Origin: an uncultured Clostridia bacterium
Lineage (GTDB): Bacteria > Bacillota > Clostridia > Oscillospirales > CAG-272
DNA: 22,908 nt
Direction: 5' to 3'
NCBI GenBank assembly: GCA_904501865.1
Contig: CAJGCF010000017.1
Span: forward strand, 1 to 22,908
Shown: positions 1 to 7,689 of the stretch, piece after piece
Position numbering within the stretch: position 1 is the stretch's first letter
Layout: the number at the start of each line of letters is the position of its first letter
Position numbers and translations under genes: made by a program
Notes under the pieces: model-generated
The model's input: the letters and a program-made list of their open reading frames with translations, nothing else
Databases searched by the model: none
What the model was told of the DNA's origin: nothing

Positions 1-915
1 AGCGTCGTCGTTCATGACCTTGATCTGTTCGAGGTTGTGCCTCTGACCAACCATAAAGTCGTTGGGGTCGTGCGCGGGAGTGATCTTAACGCAGCCCGTA
101 CCGAAGCCGATCTCAACGTAATCGTCGGCGATAACGGGGATCTCACGGTTTACGATAGGAAGGAGAACCTTTTTACCGATAAGGTGCTTGGTGTTCTCGT
201 CCTCGGGGTTTACAGCGACTGCAGTATCTCCGAACATAGTCTCGGGACGTGTGGTAGCTATCTCAACGTAGCCATCCTCACCCTTGATAGGATATTTAAT
301 GTGCCAGAAATTACCCGGCTGGTCCTTATATTCTACCTCAGCGTCAGAAAGCGCGGTGAGACAACGGGGACACCAGTTGATTATACGGTGACCGCGATAA
401 ATGAGTCCCTTGTCGTAAAGATTTACGAACACCTCGCGGACTGCCTTGGAGCAGCCATCGTCCATAGTAAATCTCTGTCTAGTCCAGTCGCACGACGCAC
501 CCAGCTTTTTAAGCTGTCCCGTAATGCGAGCCTCGTAGGTGTCCTTCCAGCCCCAGACTCTCTCAAGGAACTTTTCGCGGCCAAGGTCATATCTTGTAAG
601 CCCCTCGTCAACGCGGAGTCTTTCCTCGACCTTTATTTGTGTCGCAATTCCTGCGTGATCTGTACCCGGGACCCACAGAGTATTGAAGCCCTGCATTCTC
701 TTGTAGCGGACGAGAATATCCTGAAGAGTCTCGTCAAGGGCGTGTCCCATATGGAGCTGACCTGTGACGTTTGGAGGGGGAATAACTATTGAAAAAGACG
801 GGTTAGTGTTGTTCTTGTCGGGCGTGAAATAACCTTTTTCACACCACTCTGCATATATTCTGTCCTCAAATTCTGAGGGAGAATACGTCTTTGGTAATTC
901 GTTGTAGGAATTCAT
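1..915 (-). CDS. valS: Valyl-tRNA synthetase, N-terminal part (cut by window edge)
   Basis: Cytoplasmic class I aminoacyl-tRNA synthetase that charges tRNA-Val with valine. The reverse strand from the ATG at 915 reads 305 codons without a stop and runs off the window; the whole family protein is roughly 880 residues, so about a third is present. Visible are the nucleotide-binding motif [14 protein letters not shown] (HIGH-type HMGH at residues 55-58), the following [12 protein letters not shown], the CP1 zinc-ribbon-like NWCPRC, and the start of the editing domain with [16 protein letters not shown]. The start is supported by GAAAGGA about 7 bases upstream. The gene lies behind a T-box leader (1144-1510), so expression should rise when tRNA-Val is uncharged. 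The KMSKS motif would lie outside the window. Identification is secure. Confidence 0.97.
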   Translation of the reverse strand, partial: MNSYNELPKTYSPSEFEDRIYAEWCEKGYFTPDKNNTNPSFSIVIPPPNVTGQLHMGHALDETLQDILVRYKRMQGFNTLWVPGTDHAGIATQIKVEERLRVDEGLTRYDLGREKFLERVWGWKDTYEARITGQLKKLGASCDWTRQRFTMDDGCSKAVREVFVNLYDKGLIYRGHRIINWCPRCLTALSDAEVEYKDQPGNFWHIKYPIKGEDGYVEIATTRPETMFGDTAVAVNPEDENTKHLIGKKVLLPIVNREIPVIADDYVEIGFGTGCVKITPAHDPNDFMVGQRHNLEQIKVMNDDA

Positions 916-934
916 TTTTATATCCTTTCAATTA

Positions 935-1090
935 TATTTCTTTATGTTGGAGGTGCGTGCCTCCGGCGGCAAGCTTTTTGGAAAAAGCTTGGCAAAAACT
1001 TTTAACATTTTTAGGTTCTTTTAGGGTGACGCAGAATTTTTTGCAAGCAAAAAATTCCTCACTGTCGTTTTTCGGACGATAAGGCGTTGA
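935..1090 (-). repeat. Hairpin-rich stretch in the valS leader, probable dispersed repeat
   Basis: Non-coding stretch between the T-box terminator and the valS start. It holds three consecutive perfect or near-perfect hairpins: GGAGG/CCTCC around 943-958, AAGCTTTTT/AAAAAGCTT around 971-990, and GAATTTTTTGC/GCAAAAAATTC at about 1032-1055. The GC-rich piece CCTCCGGCGGC next to AT-rich stems resembles compound intergenic repeats seen in Clostridia. Only one copy is in the window, so calling it a dispersed repeat is inference. It would lie in the valS 5' untranslated RNA. Confidence 0.45.
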
Positions 1091-1143
1091 ACCTGAAACC
1101 GAATGCAAAACAAAGCCAAAAGCTCAATGAACGTATAACAAAC

Positions 1144-1172
1144 AAAAAGCCCCGATGCTTTTGCATCGGGAC
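1144..1172 (-). terminator. T-box attenuator terminator
   Basis: On the reverse strand GTCCCGATGC, loop AAAA, GCATCGGGGC, then five T. The 10-bp stem shares its first base with the antiterminator helix, as expected for mutually exclusive T-box structures. Confidence 0.92.
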
Positions 1173-1510
1173 GTAAAAAACGCGGTACCACCCAAATTGT
1201 GTTTACGAAATTCTTGCGCATACGTCGTTGCCCCTCAAAAACGTCTTGACGTAGAGAACTGCGCCGCCGACTTGATTTTTTGAGTGCGCCTTGTCTGCGA
1301 AACAATTTCATCAAACACGGCGATTGAGTAAACTAAAGAAAACAAACACCACTCTGTAGGCTCTAACGTTGCCACCGTCGAGGACTACGCAGGGAATGCC
1401 CCTTCGCCCACACCGCTTACGAGCTACCTTCAGTCAATATCCCGACGCGCTCGCACCAACCGCGCGCTCTCTTTACGAAAATCAAGACCTACTCCTCTCG
1501 GTCATAGCGT
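1144..1510 (-). promoter_or_regulatory. T-box riboswitch leader of valS (likely GUA specifier)
   Basis: The reverse strand carries the T-box core GGGTGGTACCGCG at 1193-1181, which binds the acceptor end of uncharged tRNA. A competing antiterminator helix can form between 1207-1202 (CGTAAA) and 1177-1172 (TTTACG). Stem I starts near 1510 with a GA-rich internal loop and the AGAGAG/GGTTGGTG elements usual for stem I. The specifier region reads GAAGGTAGC, and GTA at 1427-1425 followed by a purine is the best specifier, fitting the valine synthetase downstream. A stem III hairpin ACGTC/GACGT is visible near 1253-1240. Known role: reads through into the synthetase gene when the cognate tRNA is uncharged. 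The specifier call is inference from position; the T-box itself is clear. Confidence 0.93.
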
Positions 1511-1524
1511 TTTGATATTTTTAC

Positions 1525-1552
1525 AAAAACCCCGAGCACTGTTGCGCTCGGG
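1525..1552 (-). terminator. Intrinsic terminator of tRNA-Thr
   Basis: CCCGAGC/GCTCGGG stem with an 8-base loop, followed on the reverse strand by GTTTTTGT. It starts three bases after the tRNA CCA end and ends only about 14 bases before T-box stem I. Confidence 0.85.
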
Positions 1553-1555
1553 ATT

Positions 1556-1631
1556 TGGAGCTGGTAATCAGAATCGAACTGATGACCTCGTCATTACCAA
1601 TGACGTGCTCTACCGACTGAGCCATACCAGC
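1556..1631 (-). tRNA. tRNA-Thr (anticodon GGU)
   Basis: The reverse strand folds as a complete tRNA: acceptor stem GCTGGTA/TACCAGC (7 bp), D arm with GGCTCAGTCGGTAGAGC, anticodon stem CGTCA/TGACG with loop TTGGTAA giving anticodon GGT (reads ACC and ACU), T arm ATCAG-TTCGATT-CTGAT, discriminator T and an encoded CCA at 1558-1556. A consensus promoter lies just upstream and a terminator just downstream. Confidence 0.97.
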
Positions 1632-1661
1632 GAAGTCGCTACTTTTCGTGACGACTCGTAT

Positions 1662-1690
1662 ATTATATCAAATAAAAATTGCTTTGTCAA
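1662..1690 (-). promoter_or_regulatory. Consensus sigma-A promoter of tRNA-Thr
   Basis: Reverse strand TTGACA at 1690-1685 and TATAAT at 1667-1662 with a 17-base spacer, a perfect consensus, about 30 bases ahead of the tRNA 5' end. It begins only a few bases after the ylbJ stop codon. Confidence 0.93.
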
Positions 1691-1697
1691 GTGTTTT

Positions 1698-2852
1698 TTA
1701 AATTTTTTTGCTTTTTTTAACACCAATTTTTGCCCGTGCGACAAAATTCACTGCGAAAGGGGTGACAGAACAGAGAAAAAAGGCAATACACGCAAGGGCT
1801 CCGCCGTATGAGGCAGATAAGTTGTCCCGTGGCATAAAGACCTCGGCGAGAGCTTTATTTTGCGAAGGAAAAACAAATTTCAATGCTATGGCGGTCATAG
1901 TTGCGCACAATATAGCCTGAGCCGCCTTTGCGATAAAATAAGGCTTGAAGGATATACCTCTGCCCGCGCATATCGCCATTATCTGGCAATGCACGGATAT
2001 TCCCGACCACCCCGCAAATGCCGAGCACAAAACTATGGCGAAAAACCTGTTTGCAGATTCTGCCGCCATACCAACACCGCTTGAAAGCTCAAAAAGGCCA
2101 AAGACGTTGGCCGTTATGTATTTTGGCAGTCCAAGCCTCGAAAATATCGCACCTATACACCCCACAAAAGAGGAAAAAAACGCGACGTATGCGCAGACTG
2201 TGAGCATAGACGAGGCAGATGACTGTATCGCCGAGGTAAACGTGCCTATTTCAACACTGTTGCATATCTCACATCGACTTGGCGATACATCGGGAAGCTT
2301 TTTAAAAAACAGATTGCCCATAGCCCCTATAAGCAGAGCCGACAAAATGACACAGACGTATATGAGTATACCCACCGCCTGACTGCCAAACAGAGAGACC
2401 CCCACTGCGCTTATGATAAAGGCAGAGCCCGGATTGTTACAAAATGTCATAAGCCTTGTTATCTCCTGCTTTGATATCACGCCCTTATCGTACATTGACA
2501 CCGCCGTCTTTGCCCCGAGCGGAAAGCCGCACACCGCGCCGAGCATAAAGGCGCTGGCTCCCGCCTCGCTCACTCCGAAGATACACCGCATAGGCTTCGC
2601 AAGTATCCTCGTCAGTCTGATACCCACTCCGCTACCGACTATGAGCTCGGATATGACCATAAATGGAAAAAGCGAGGGTATGACGGTTTTGGCGCATAGT
2701 TGGAGCCCTTTTTTCATATACTCTATTGCGATATCGGAAAAATTAAGCATAAGAAAAAAGACGAGAAGGGAAAGGGCGCCGAAAAGAGCGGTATTCCTCA
2801 CTTGTGGGAAAATAGTCTTGTTTTTATATGTGCTTTTTATAGTTTTTGACAT
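1698..2852 (-). CDS. ylbJ: Sporulation integral membrane protein YlbJ
   Basis: A 384-residue polytopic membrane protein of the YlbJ family. In Bacillus subtilis ylbJ is a sigma-E-dependent sporulation gene needed for proper spore coat and cortex formation; that role is carried over by homology. Visible are an N-terminal basic stretch, a first membrane segment near residues 22-42, the conserved region KTVIPSLFPFMVISELIVGSG, the glycine-rich AVCGFPLGAKTA and FCNNPGSAFIISAVG motifs of the nucleoside-recognition/Gate fold, and further hydrophobic segments to the C-terminus. Length is close to the Bacillus protein (about 400). The ATG follows CGGAG about 7 bases upstream. It is divergent from yqfC, with 56 bp between the two start codons. 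No terminator separates it from the tRNA promoter. I could not recognise a sigma-E promoter by eye. Confidence 0.93.
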   Translation of the reverse strand: MSKTIKSTYKNKTIFPQVRNTALFGALSLLVFFLMLNFSDIAIEYMKKGLQLCAKTVIPSLFPFMVISELIVGSGVGIRLTRILAKPMRCIFGVSEAGASAFMLGAVCGFPLGAKTAVSMYDKGVISKQEITRLMTFCNNPGSAFIISAVGVSLFGSQAVGILIYVCVILSALLIGAMGNLFFKKLPDVSPSRCEICNSVEIGTFTSAIQSSASSMLTVCAYVAFFSSFVGCIGAIFSRLGLPKYITANVFGLFELSSGVGMAAESANRFFAIVLCSAFAGWSGISVHCQIMAICAGRGISFKPYFIAKAAQAILCATMTAIALKFVFPSQNKALAEVFMPRDNLSASYGGALACIAFFLCSVTPFAVNFVARAKIGVKKSKKI

Positions 2853-2908
2853 ATATATCTCCGTTACGCTTTGTGTTCAGTAATTTATATTTTGTTTGAG
2901 GTCGTAAT

Positions 2909-3229
2909 ATGAGTAAAAATAAAAACCGAGCAGACAAGCGGGGCGGTCTTGTGGAATTTTTGTCTATAAAGGCAGAGCTTCCGTCAGACGCGTTGAGCGG
3001 CAAGTTCCGTCTTGAGATAAGAGGTAGGAATACACTTTTTATCCAAGGCTGTCGCAGGATACTGAAATACTCACCCGAGCAGATGATTATGGGGGTGAAG
3101 GATTTTTCCGTTGAGGTCACGGGGCAGAGACTGATATGCTCAACCTATCACGACGGCACGGTCACCATTGACGGACTGATAAGCGGAATTTTTTTCAATG
3201 ACGGAGAACACGGGGAGAGAGAAAATTGA
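2909..3229 (+). CDS. yqfC: Sporulation protein YqfC
   Basis: Small 106-residue protein of the YabP/YqfC family; the Bacillus relative is a short sigma-E-regulated sporulation protein of unknown biochemical function. The sequence shows the typical compact beta-rich pattern: FRLEIRGRNTLFIQGCRRILKYSPEQMIMGVKDFSVEV, then a second hydrophobic strand pair ending in VTIDGLISGIFF. It has no signal peptide or membrane segment. The ATG at 2909 has GAGG 7 bases upstream. Its stop overlaps the TTG start of yqfD by two bases, so the pair is probably translationally coupled. First gene of the yqfC-yqfD-phoH-ybeY-era series. Confidence 0.93.
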   Translation: MSKNKNRADKRGGLVEFLSIKAELPSDALSGKFRLEIRGRNTLFIQGCRRILKYSPEQMIMGVKDFSVEVTGQRLICSTYHDGTVTIDGLISGIFFNDGEHGEREN

Positions 3230-4428
3230 ATATATCCTACTTTTTTTGCGGACGCGTAACGGTTTTGGCAAGCTATGAGCATATAACCTCGCTTTTAAAT
3301 CTGTGTATGTATCATTGCATACCGTACGATAATTTCAAAGCTTGTGCTGACGGCGTGAGATTTGATCTTCGCCTATCGGCATTCAAAAATTTAAAAAAGC
3401 AAGCCGACGGAAAAAATATTGAGTACACAGTAGAGAAACGGAGCGGGTTGCCCGCATTTCTCGATAGGTATAAATACAGATTCGGTATATGGATAGGGAT
3501 ACTGTGTGCCGTGACCCTGATTGTACTCTCGCAGGCGTACGTATGGGACATTGAGGTTACGGGAAACACTCAAATGACCTCGGCAGAGGTAAGACAAATG
3601 CTTGCCGAATACGGATTTGGTGTTGGGAGCAATATAAAAAAGACCAACACCGACAGAATAGAAAACAGAATACTTATAGACAGCGAAAGAATATCCTGGA
3701 TATCCATAAACATCATAGGCACTGTGGCAGAGGTTCAGATAAGAGAGAACGCGAGCGCGGATAGAGGAGAGACGGTCACTCGTCCAGCTAACCTTATTGC
3801 AGCAAAGGCAGGAGTCATCGAGGAGGTGAGAATATATCGCGGAAACGTGGTTGTATCCTCGGGAAAATACGTGGAGAAGGGTGACCTGCTGGTCAGTGGA
3901 TTGTACGACAGTAGCATAGACGGCTTCAGGTACACAAGAGCCGCTGGTGAGGTGTTGGCGAGGACGACGACTGAATATTGCGTTGAAATTCCGTATGAAT
4001 ATCAAAAAACCGTGTACACGGGAGAGGAATATTGTGACAAATATTTAAATTTTTTTGACTATTCGATTAACATTTTAAAAAAGGGTAGAAAAGAGGGGGT
4101 GTTTTATGATAAAATAGATATGGTGGAGAATTATAGCTTTTACGACGGAACACAGACTCCGTTCTCCCTGCATACTGTGAAATATCTTGAATATATAACC
4201 GAAACCTGTCAAAGAAGCGCCTCTGAGGCAGAGGAGCTTGCATATTTTGAACTTGCTGAGAGACTTGAGGAGGCTTCGAGTGATAGTGTGCTTGTCAAAA
4301 AGACGATAACCCCGTATGTTATGGAGGACAGATTTATCCTTTATTGCACGGTAGTGTCGATAGAAAATATCGCAGAGGTGTCGGAATTTGAGGTCAATAT
4401 GGATATTGTCGGGGAGAGCACGGATTGA
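3226..4428 (+). CDS. yqfD: Sporulation protein YqfD
   Basis: A 400-residue protein of the YqfD family, which is conserved next to yqfC in endospore formers and needed for sporulation; mechanism unknown. The N-terminal roughly 80 residues are cytoplasmic, followed by one membrane segment near residues 85-105 (GIWIGILCAVTLIVLSQAYV). Directly after it comes WDIEVTGN, the start of a POTRA-like module, and then a long extracytoplasmic part with the AKAGVIEEVRIYRGNVVVSSGKYVEKGDLLVSG segment, which resembles a biotinyl-lipoyl-type barrel. It starts at TTG 3226 with GGGGAG 8 bases upstream and overlaps the yqfC stop. The length matches the Bacillus protein (about 398). Confidence 0.93.
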   Translation: MNISYFFCGRVTVLASYEHITSLLNLCMYHCIPYDNFKACADGVRFDLRLSAFKNLKKQADGKNIEYTVEKRSGLPAFLDRYKYRFGIWIGILCAVTLIVLSQAYVWDIEVTGNTQMTSAEVRQMLAEYGFGVGSNIKKTNTDRIENRILIDSERISWISINIIGTVAEVQIRENASADRGETVTRPANLIAAKAGVIEEVRIYRGNVVVSSGKYVEKGDLLVSGLYDSSIDGFRYTRAAGEVLARTTTEYCVEIPYEYQKTVYTGEEYCDKYLNFFDYSINILKKGRKEGVFYDKIDMVENYSFYDGTQTPFSLHTVKYLEYITETCQRSASEAEELAYFELAERLEEASSDSVLVKKTITPYVMEDRFILYCTVVSIENIAEVSEFEVNMDIVGESTD

Positions 4429-4461
4429 GGTAAAAGCGAGATATTCGAAAGGAATATATAA

Positions 4462-5508
4462 ATGAGCAGTAAAGTAATAAAGGTCGAGAGCTCGGATATA
4501 GTGGCGTCGGTGTTTGGAAGCTGTGATGCCAATATCGAGATAATAGAAAAGAAATTCGCAGTAGCGGTGCATAACCGTGTCGCCGATGACGGAAACGACG
4601 TTATCGTAGTATCGGGTGATGACGATGACACGGTCTTGTATGCTGCGGAGGCGGTGAGATATCTTGTCAAGATGGCAAAGTACAACGAGAATATTACCGA
4701 CCAAAGCGTTATATACGTGTGCGATACTGTGATTGCAGGCAAGGCATCGGAGCTTGAGGACCTCGGTGACGATTGTATATGCGTGACTATGAAGGGTAAG
4801 CCCATCAAGGCAAAGACCGTGGGACAAAAGCATTACGTCAATTCCATAAAGAAAAACACGATAGTTCTCGGAGTAGGACCTGCGGGAACGGGTAAGACCT
4901 TCCTTGCGGTAGCTATGGCTGTAAAGGCACTGAGGGAAAAGCAGGTGTCGAGAATAATCCTCACGCGCCCGGCGATAGAAGCGGGAGAAAAGCTTGGCTT
5001 TTTGCCCGGAGACCTGCAGAGTAAGATAGACCCCTATCTTCGTCCTCTTTACGACTCTCTTTACGAGATGATGGGGACAGAGAATTATCAGAGGCAGGTA
5101 GAAAAGGGTGTTATCGAGATAGCGCCTCTGGCATATATGAGAGGACGTACGCTTGACGACTCATTTATCATACTAGACGAGGCGCAGAACTGCACACCCG
5201 AGCAGATGAAGATGTTTTTGACCAGACTCGGTTTTAATTCCAAAGCCGTAGTGACGGGAGACCTTACACAGACGGATCTTCCATCGGGGCAGAAGAGCGG
5301 ACTTGCCGAGGCGGTTAAGATATTGTCTGGAATAGAGGATATAAATATCCATACCTTTACCGAAAGAGACGTGGTAAGGCATAAGCTCGTGCAGAAAATA
5401 ATCCTTGCGTACGAGAAATACGACAGAGAAAAAAGAGAAAAATACTCCTTGGCAAAGTCTGGAGAGGGAAATAAAAAACACAATTTGAGAAAGGAATCCG
5501 ATAAGTGA
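4462..5508 (+). CDS. phoH: PhoH-like P-loop ATPase
   Basis: Cytoplasmic ATPase of the PhoH family (Bacillus yqfE/phoH). The family binds and hydrolyses ATP and is linked to RNA metabolism together with YbeY; its precise substrate is not settled. Of 348 residues, the N-terminal about 110 form the small alpha/beta (KH-like) part. Walker A GPAGTGKT lies at residues 139-146, LTRPAIEAGEKLGFLPGDL follows, and Walker B LDEAQN at 238-243. The strand-loop VVTGDLTQTDLP is a family hallmark. The ATG has GAAAGGA 9 bases upstream. The stop overlaps the GTG of ybeY by three bases. In many Firmicutes the HD-domain membrane phosphodiesterase yqfF/pgpH sits between phoH and ybeY; it is missing here. Confidence 0.96.
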   Translation: MSSKVIKVESSDIVASVFGSCDANIEIIEKKFAVAVHNRVADDGNDVIVVSGDDDDTVLYAAEAVRYLVKMAKYNENITDQSVIYVCDTVIAGKASELEDLGDDCICVTMKGKPIKAKTVGQKHYVNSIKKNTIVLGVGPAGTGKTFLAVAMAVKALREKQVSRIILTRPAIEAGEKLGFLPGDLQSKIDPYLRPLYDSLYEMMGTENYQRQVEKGVIEIAPLAYMRGRTLDDSFIILDEAQNCTPEQMKMFLTRLGFNSKAVVTGDLTQTDLPSGQKSGLAEAVKILSGIEDINIHTFTERDVVRHKLVQKIILAYEKYDREKREKYSLAKSGEGNKKHNLRKESDK

Positions 5509-6020
5509 TCGGAGCGGATACTGCTATGAACAGAAAGATGGGACTTAAAATATACTTTGAAAACAATCAGGATAAGCTTCCCGTGACCTATAACCTTAAA
5601 ATGCTTATCAGAGAGGCAATAGAGACTACTCTTGATTTTGAAGATTTCCAGAACTCGTGCGAGGTGTCAGTCACCTTTACCGATAATGATGGGATACACG
5701 AGCTCAATAAGAAATTTCGTCAGGTGGACAAGCCCACGGATGTTCTCTCCTTTCCACTCTTTGATTTTGAGGGAGATACAGAGGAGCCGCCCATCGACGA
5801 GATAATAAACAACCTTGGAGATATAGTCATTTCGCTCGAAAAGGCGCGTGATCAGGCAGAGGAATACGGACACAGCTTCAAGAGAGAAACTGCGTTTTTG
5901 TGTGTTCACTCAATGCTCCACCTTCTTGGCTACGATCATGAGAGAAGCGAGGAAGAAGACAAGGAGATGCGCGCAAAACAGACCGAGATCATGAATATTA
6001 TGGGACTTGGTGTTAAGTGA
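5505..6020 (+). CDS. ybeY: Endoribonuclease YbeY, rRNA maturation factor
   Basis: Zinc-dependent endoribonuclease acting in 16S rRNA 3'-end processing and ribosome quality control. The metal motif HSMLHLLGYDH gives ligands H135, H139 and H145 (numbered from the GTG at 5505). Upstream is the conserved core NKKFRQVDKPTDVLSFPL and LGDIVISLEKA. GTG 5505 overlaps the phoH stop and has AAAGGA 9 bases upstream, giving 171 residues. ATG at 5526 (164 aa, GGAG 11 bases away) or 5538 (160 aa) would be closer to the usual family length, since conserved sequence begins at GLKIYFENNQDK. The family assignment is secure; the exact start is not. Confidence 0.96.
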   Translation: MIGADTAMNRKMGLKIYFENNQDKLPVTYNLKMLIREAIETTLDFEDFQNSCEVSVTFTDNDGIHELNKKFRQVDKPTDVLSFPLFDFEGDTEEPPIDEIINNLGDIVISLEKARDQAEEYGHSFKRETAFLCVHSMLHLLGYDHERSEEEDKEMRAKQTEIMNIMGLGVK

Positions 6021-6053
6021 TATTGAACGTGATATAAGGAGGTGTCCCACACC

Positions 6054-6641
6054 GTGAAACCAAGTGAAAGACGTGCCCTTGAAGCTGAAAAAAGAGCTCA
6101 AAGGGAGGCTGAAATGAGAGAGCGGGAGCTTGAGATCGGAAAAGCCGCTAGTTCTGCACCGAGAGCAAGTAACTATGCCGCGGACGGACGCTATGAGCGA
6201 AAAGAAGGCTTTTTTCAAAGCCACGTCAGACTCATAACGTTTATAATCTGTATGGTGCTGATACTTACCGTGCTCGGCCCTTGGGGAATAGACAAGCTGG
6301 TTGAAAAGGGAAGAAACAAGGTCGTCAACGACCAAAAGGATATGACCGTGGATACCATATATATGATATGGGATAACGTGGGAGAGATCACCTTCAGTAG
6401 CTTTGATAATTTCAACTACACAGACCTCAGCTACGACTCAAAGAACGGCGAATATTTCGTAAGAGAATTTCCCGTTGAGAACACAGACCTAGTACTCAAG
6501 GTTGGAGGTGCAGATATGAACAAAGCACCCGACTATGCGTATTTGATATATTACGATAGGGACGGTAGTTCGTACATTGACGTTATGAAGGAGAATCCCC
6601 GAGAATTCTTAGAAGATCATTTGGAAGGACAGACAGAATAA
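6054..6641 (+). CDS. Uncharacterised one-pass membrane protein between ybeY and era
   Basis: I do not recognise this family. About 195 residues from GTG 6054, chosen because AAGGAGG at 6036-6042 lies 11 bases upstream; an in-frame GTG at 6042 falls inside that ribosome site and is unlikely. Residues 3-27 are a highly charged helix (ERRALEAEKRAQREAEM), probably coiled coil and cytoplasmic. One membrane segment lies at about residues 60-77 (LITFIICMVLILTVLGPW), with basic residues after it. The remaining roughly 115 residues form an acidic, aromatic-rich domain ending in REFLEDHLEGQTE. Position suggests it takes the place of dgkA/cdd found here in Bacillus, but it has no similarity to diacylglycerol kinase (which has three membrane helices). 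It is 15 bases from era and surely co-transcribed. Function unknown. Confidence 0.85.
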   Translation: MKPSERRALEAEKRAQREAEMRERELEIGKAASSAPRASNYAADGRYERKEGFFQSHVRLITFIICMVLILTVLGPWGIDKLVEKGRNKVVNDQKDMTVDTIYMIWDNVGEITFSSFDNFNYTDLSYDSKNGEYFVREFPVENTDLVLKVGGADMNKAPDYAYLIYYDRDGSSYIDVMKENPREFLEDHLEGQTE

Positions 6642-6656
6642 GAGAGGCGTATTATA

Positions 6657-7541
6657 ATGAAAAAAACAGGATTTATCGCAATAGTTGGACGTCCTAACGT
6701 AGGAAAGTCCACTTTGCTCAATACCATACTCGGCGAGAAGGTGGCGATAGTTTCCTCTAAGCCGCAGACGACGAGAAACCGTATAATCGGTATACACACA
6801 AAGGGCGACGACCAGTTTGTCTTTCTCGACACCCCCGGTATTTTCAGACCTAAAAATTCGCTGGGCTCATTCATGGTAAAAACGGCCAATTCCTCTATGC
6901 AGGATGCCGATGCAGTCATTTTGGTGGTCGATACGGGAAAGCCCGTCAGCGAGGTTGAAAAGAACGTTATGAGCTATTCGCAGAAAACACAGACACCTTG
7001 CGTGCTGGTTCTTAATAAAATAGACCTGTATCGCAAGGAGCAGATAGCCGAGACCATCGCGGCTTATGCGGCTCTGCACGATTTCAGTGCGGTGGTTCCC
7101 GTGTGCGCTAAAAACGGAAAGGGAGTTGACGCGGTACTCGATGAATGCGGACAGTTTTTGCAGGAGTCGGAGTTCTTTTTCCCCGACGATATGGTAACGG
7201 ATCAGTCTGAGCGTCAGGTTGCGGCAGAGATAATAAGGGAAAAGCTTTTGCGTACGCTCAATAAGGAAATACCTCACGGAATAGCAGTGGCTATTGAGGA
7301 ATTCAAGGATGAGGGAAGTCTTATCAGCATCAGAGCCGAGATATTCTGCGAGAAGGCTTCTCATAAGGGAATTATCGTGGGCAAGAACGGTGAGGAGCTC
7401 AAGCGCGTAGGCTCTTACGCGAGAGCGGATCTTGAGGCAATATTTGGTACGAAGGTATATCTCAACCTTTGGGTAAAGGTCAAGGAAAACTGGAGGGATA
7501 GCCAAAGAGGAATAACGGATTTTGGTTACACCGAGGAATAA
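6657..7541 (+). CDS. era: GTPase Era
   Basis: Essential GTPase that binds the 3' end of 16S rRNA and assists 30S assembly. The 294-residue sequence has G1 GRPNVGKST at about 11-19, the switch I KPQTTRNRIIGI, G3 DTPG at 58-61, G4 NKID at 120-123, G5 VCAKNGKG, and the C-terminal KH domain with the GIIVGKNGEELKRVGSYAR loop and the terminal VKENWRD. The length is typical. The ATG has GAGAGG about 10 bases upstream. It is the last gene of the yqfC-to-era run. The 145 bp after it hold a weak long-loop hairpin (AAATCATC 7560-7567 with GATGATTT 7600-7607, then T), which may end the transcript. Confidence 0.98.
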   Translation: MKKTGFIAIVGRPNVGKSTLLNTILGEKVAIVSSKPQTTRNRIIGIHTKGDDQFVFLDTPGIFRPKNSLGSFMVKTANSSMQDADAVILVVDTGKPVSEVEKNVMSYSQKTQTPCVLVLNKIDLYRKEQIAETIAAYAALHDFSAVVPVCAKNGKGVDAVLDECGQFLQESEFFFPDDMVTDQSERQVAAEIIREKLLRTLNKEIPHGIAVAIEEFKDEGSLISIRAEIFCEKASHKGIIVGKNGEELKRVGSYARADLEAIFGTKVYLNLWVKVKENWRDSQRGITDFGYTEE

Positions 7542-7629
7542 TCTCATTTTGATTTTTTGAAATCATCATAGTTTCAAAGCTACTTCCTACCAACAATGGG
7601 ATGATTTTTTACGCGGGATTTTTCCTTCG

Positions 7630-7689
7630 TGGTAAAATTTATTGATTACTGTTTGTGCCGCCGCGAGCGGCGGAATGGAGATTAGTATG
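7630..7689 (+). repeat. GC-hairpin repeat copy 1, upstream of recO
   Basis: A 7-bp stem CCGCCGC/GCGGCGG (7658-7673) with a GA loop sits directly before the recO ribosome site GGAG. From TTTGTG (7652) to the start codon, 32 of 38 bases match the copy at 13083-13120, and the AT-rich 5' part (TGGYAAAATTYAT) matches too with a one-base indel. Confidence 0.75.

Noticed and set aside
37..792. Plus-strand open frame of 251 codons at the window start
   Set aside because: It is antisense to valS, which shows clear synthetase motifs on the other strand.
1021..1314. Minus-strand open frame of 97 codons
   Set aside because: It runs through the T-box antiterminator and terminator and has no family features.
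1512..1811. Plus-strand open frame of 99 codons containing NQNRTDDLVITNDVLYRLSHTS
   Set aside because: It is the antisense of tRNA-Thr and its flanks; this peptide is a known false protein made from tRNA genes.
2853..2908. Possible sigma-E promoters for the divergent ylbJ and yqfC
   Set aside because: Expected from Bacillus biology, but I could not find a convincing -35/-10 pair in the 56-bp gap or just beyond it.
4075..4833. Long minus-strand open frame opposite yqfD and phoH
   Set aside because: It spans two well-supported genes on the other strand and has no recognisable protein pattern or ribosome site.
7542..7629. Terminator or small RNA after era
   Set aside because: Only a long-loop 8-bp stem with a T run is visible, too weak to list as a separate feature.
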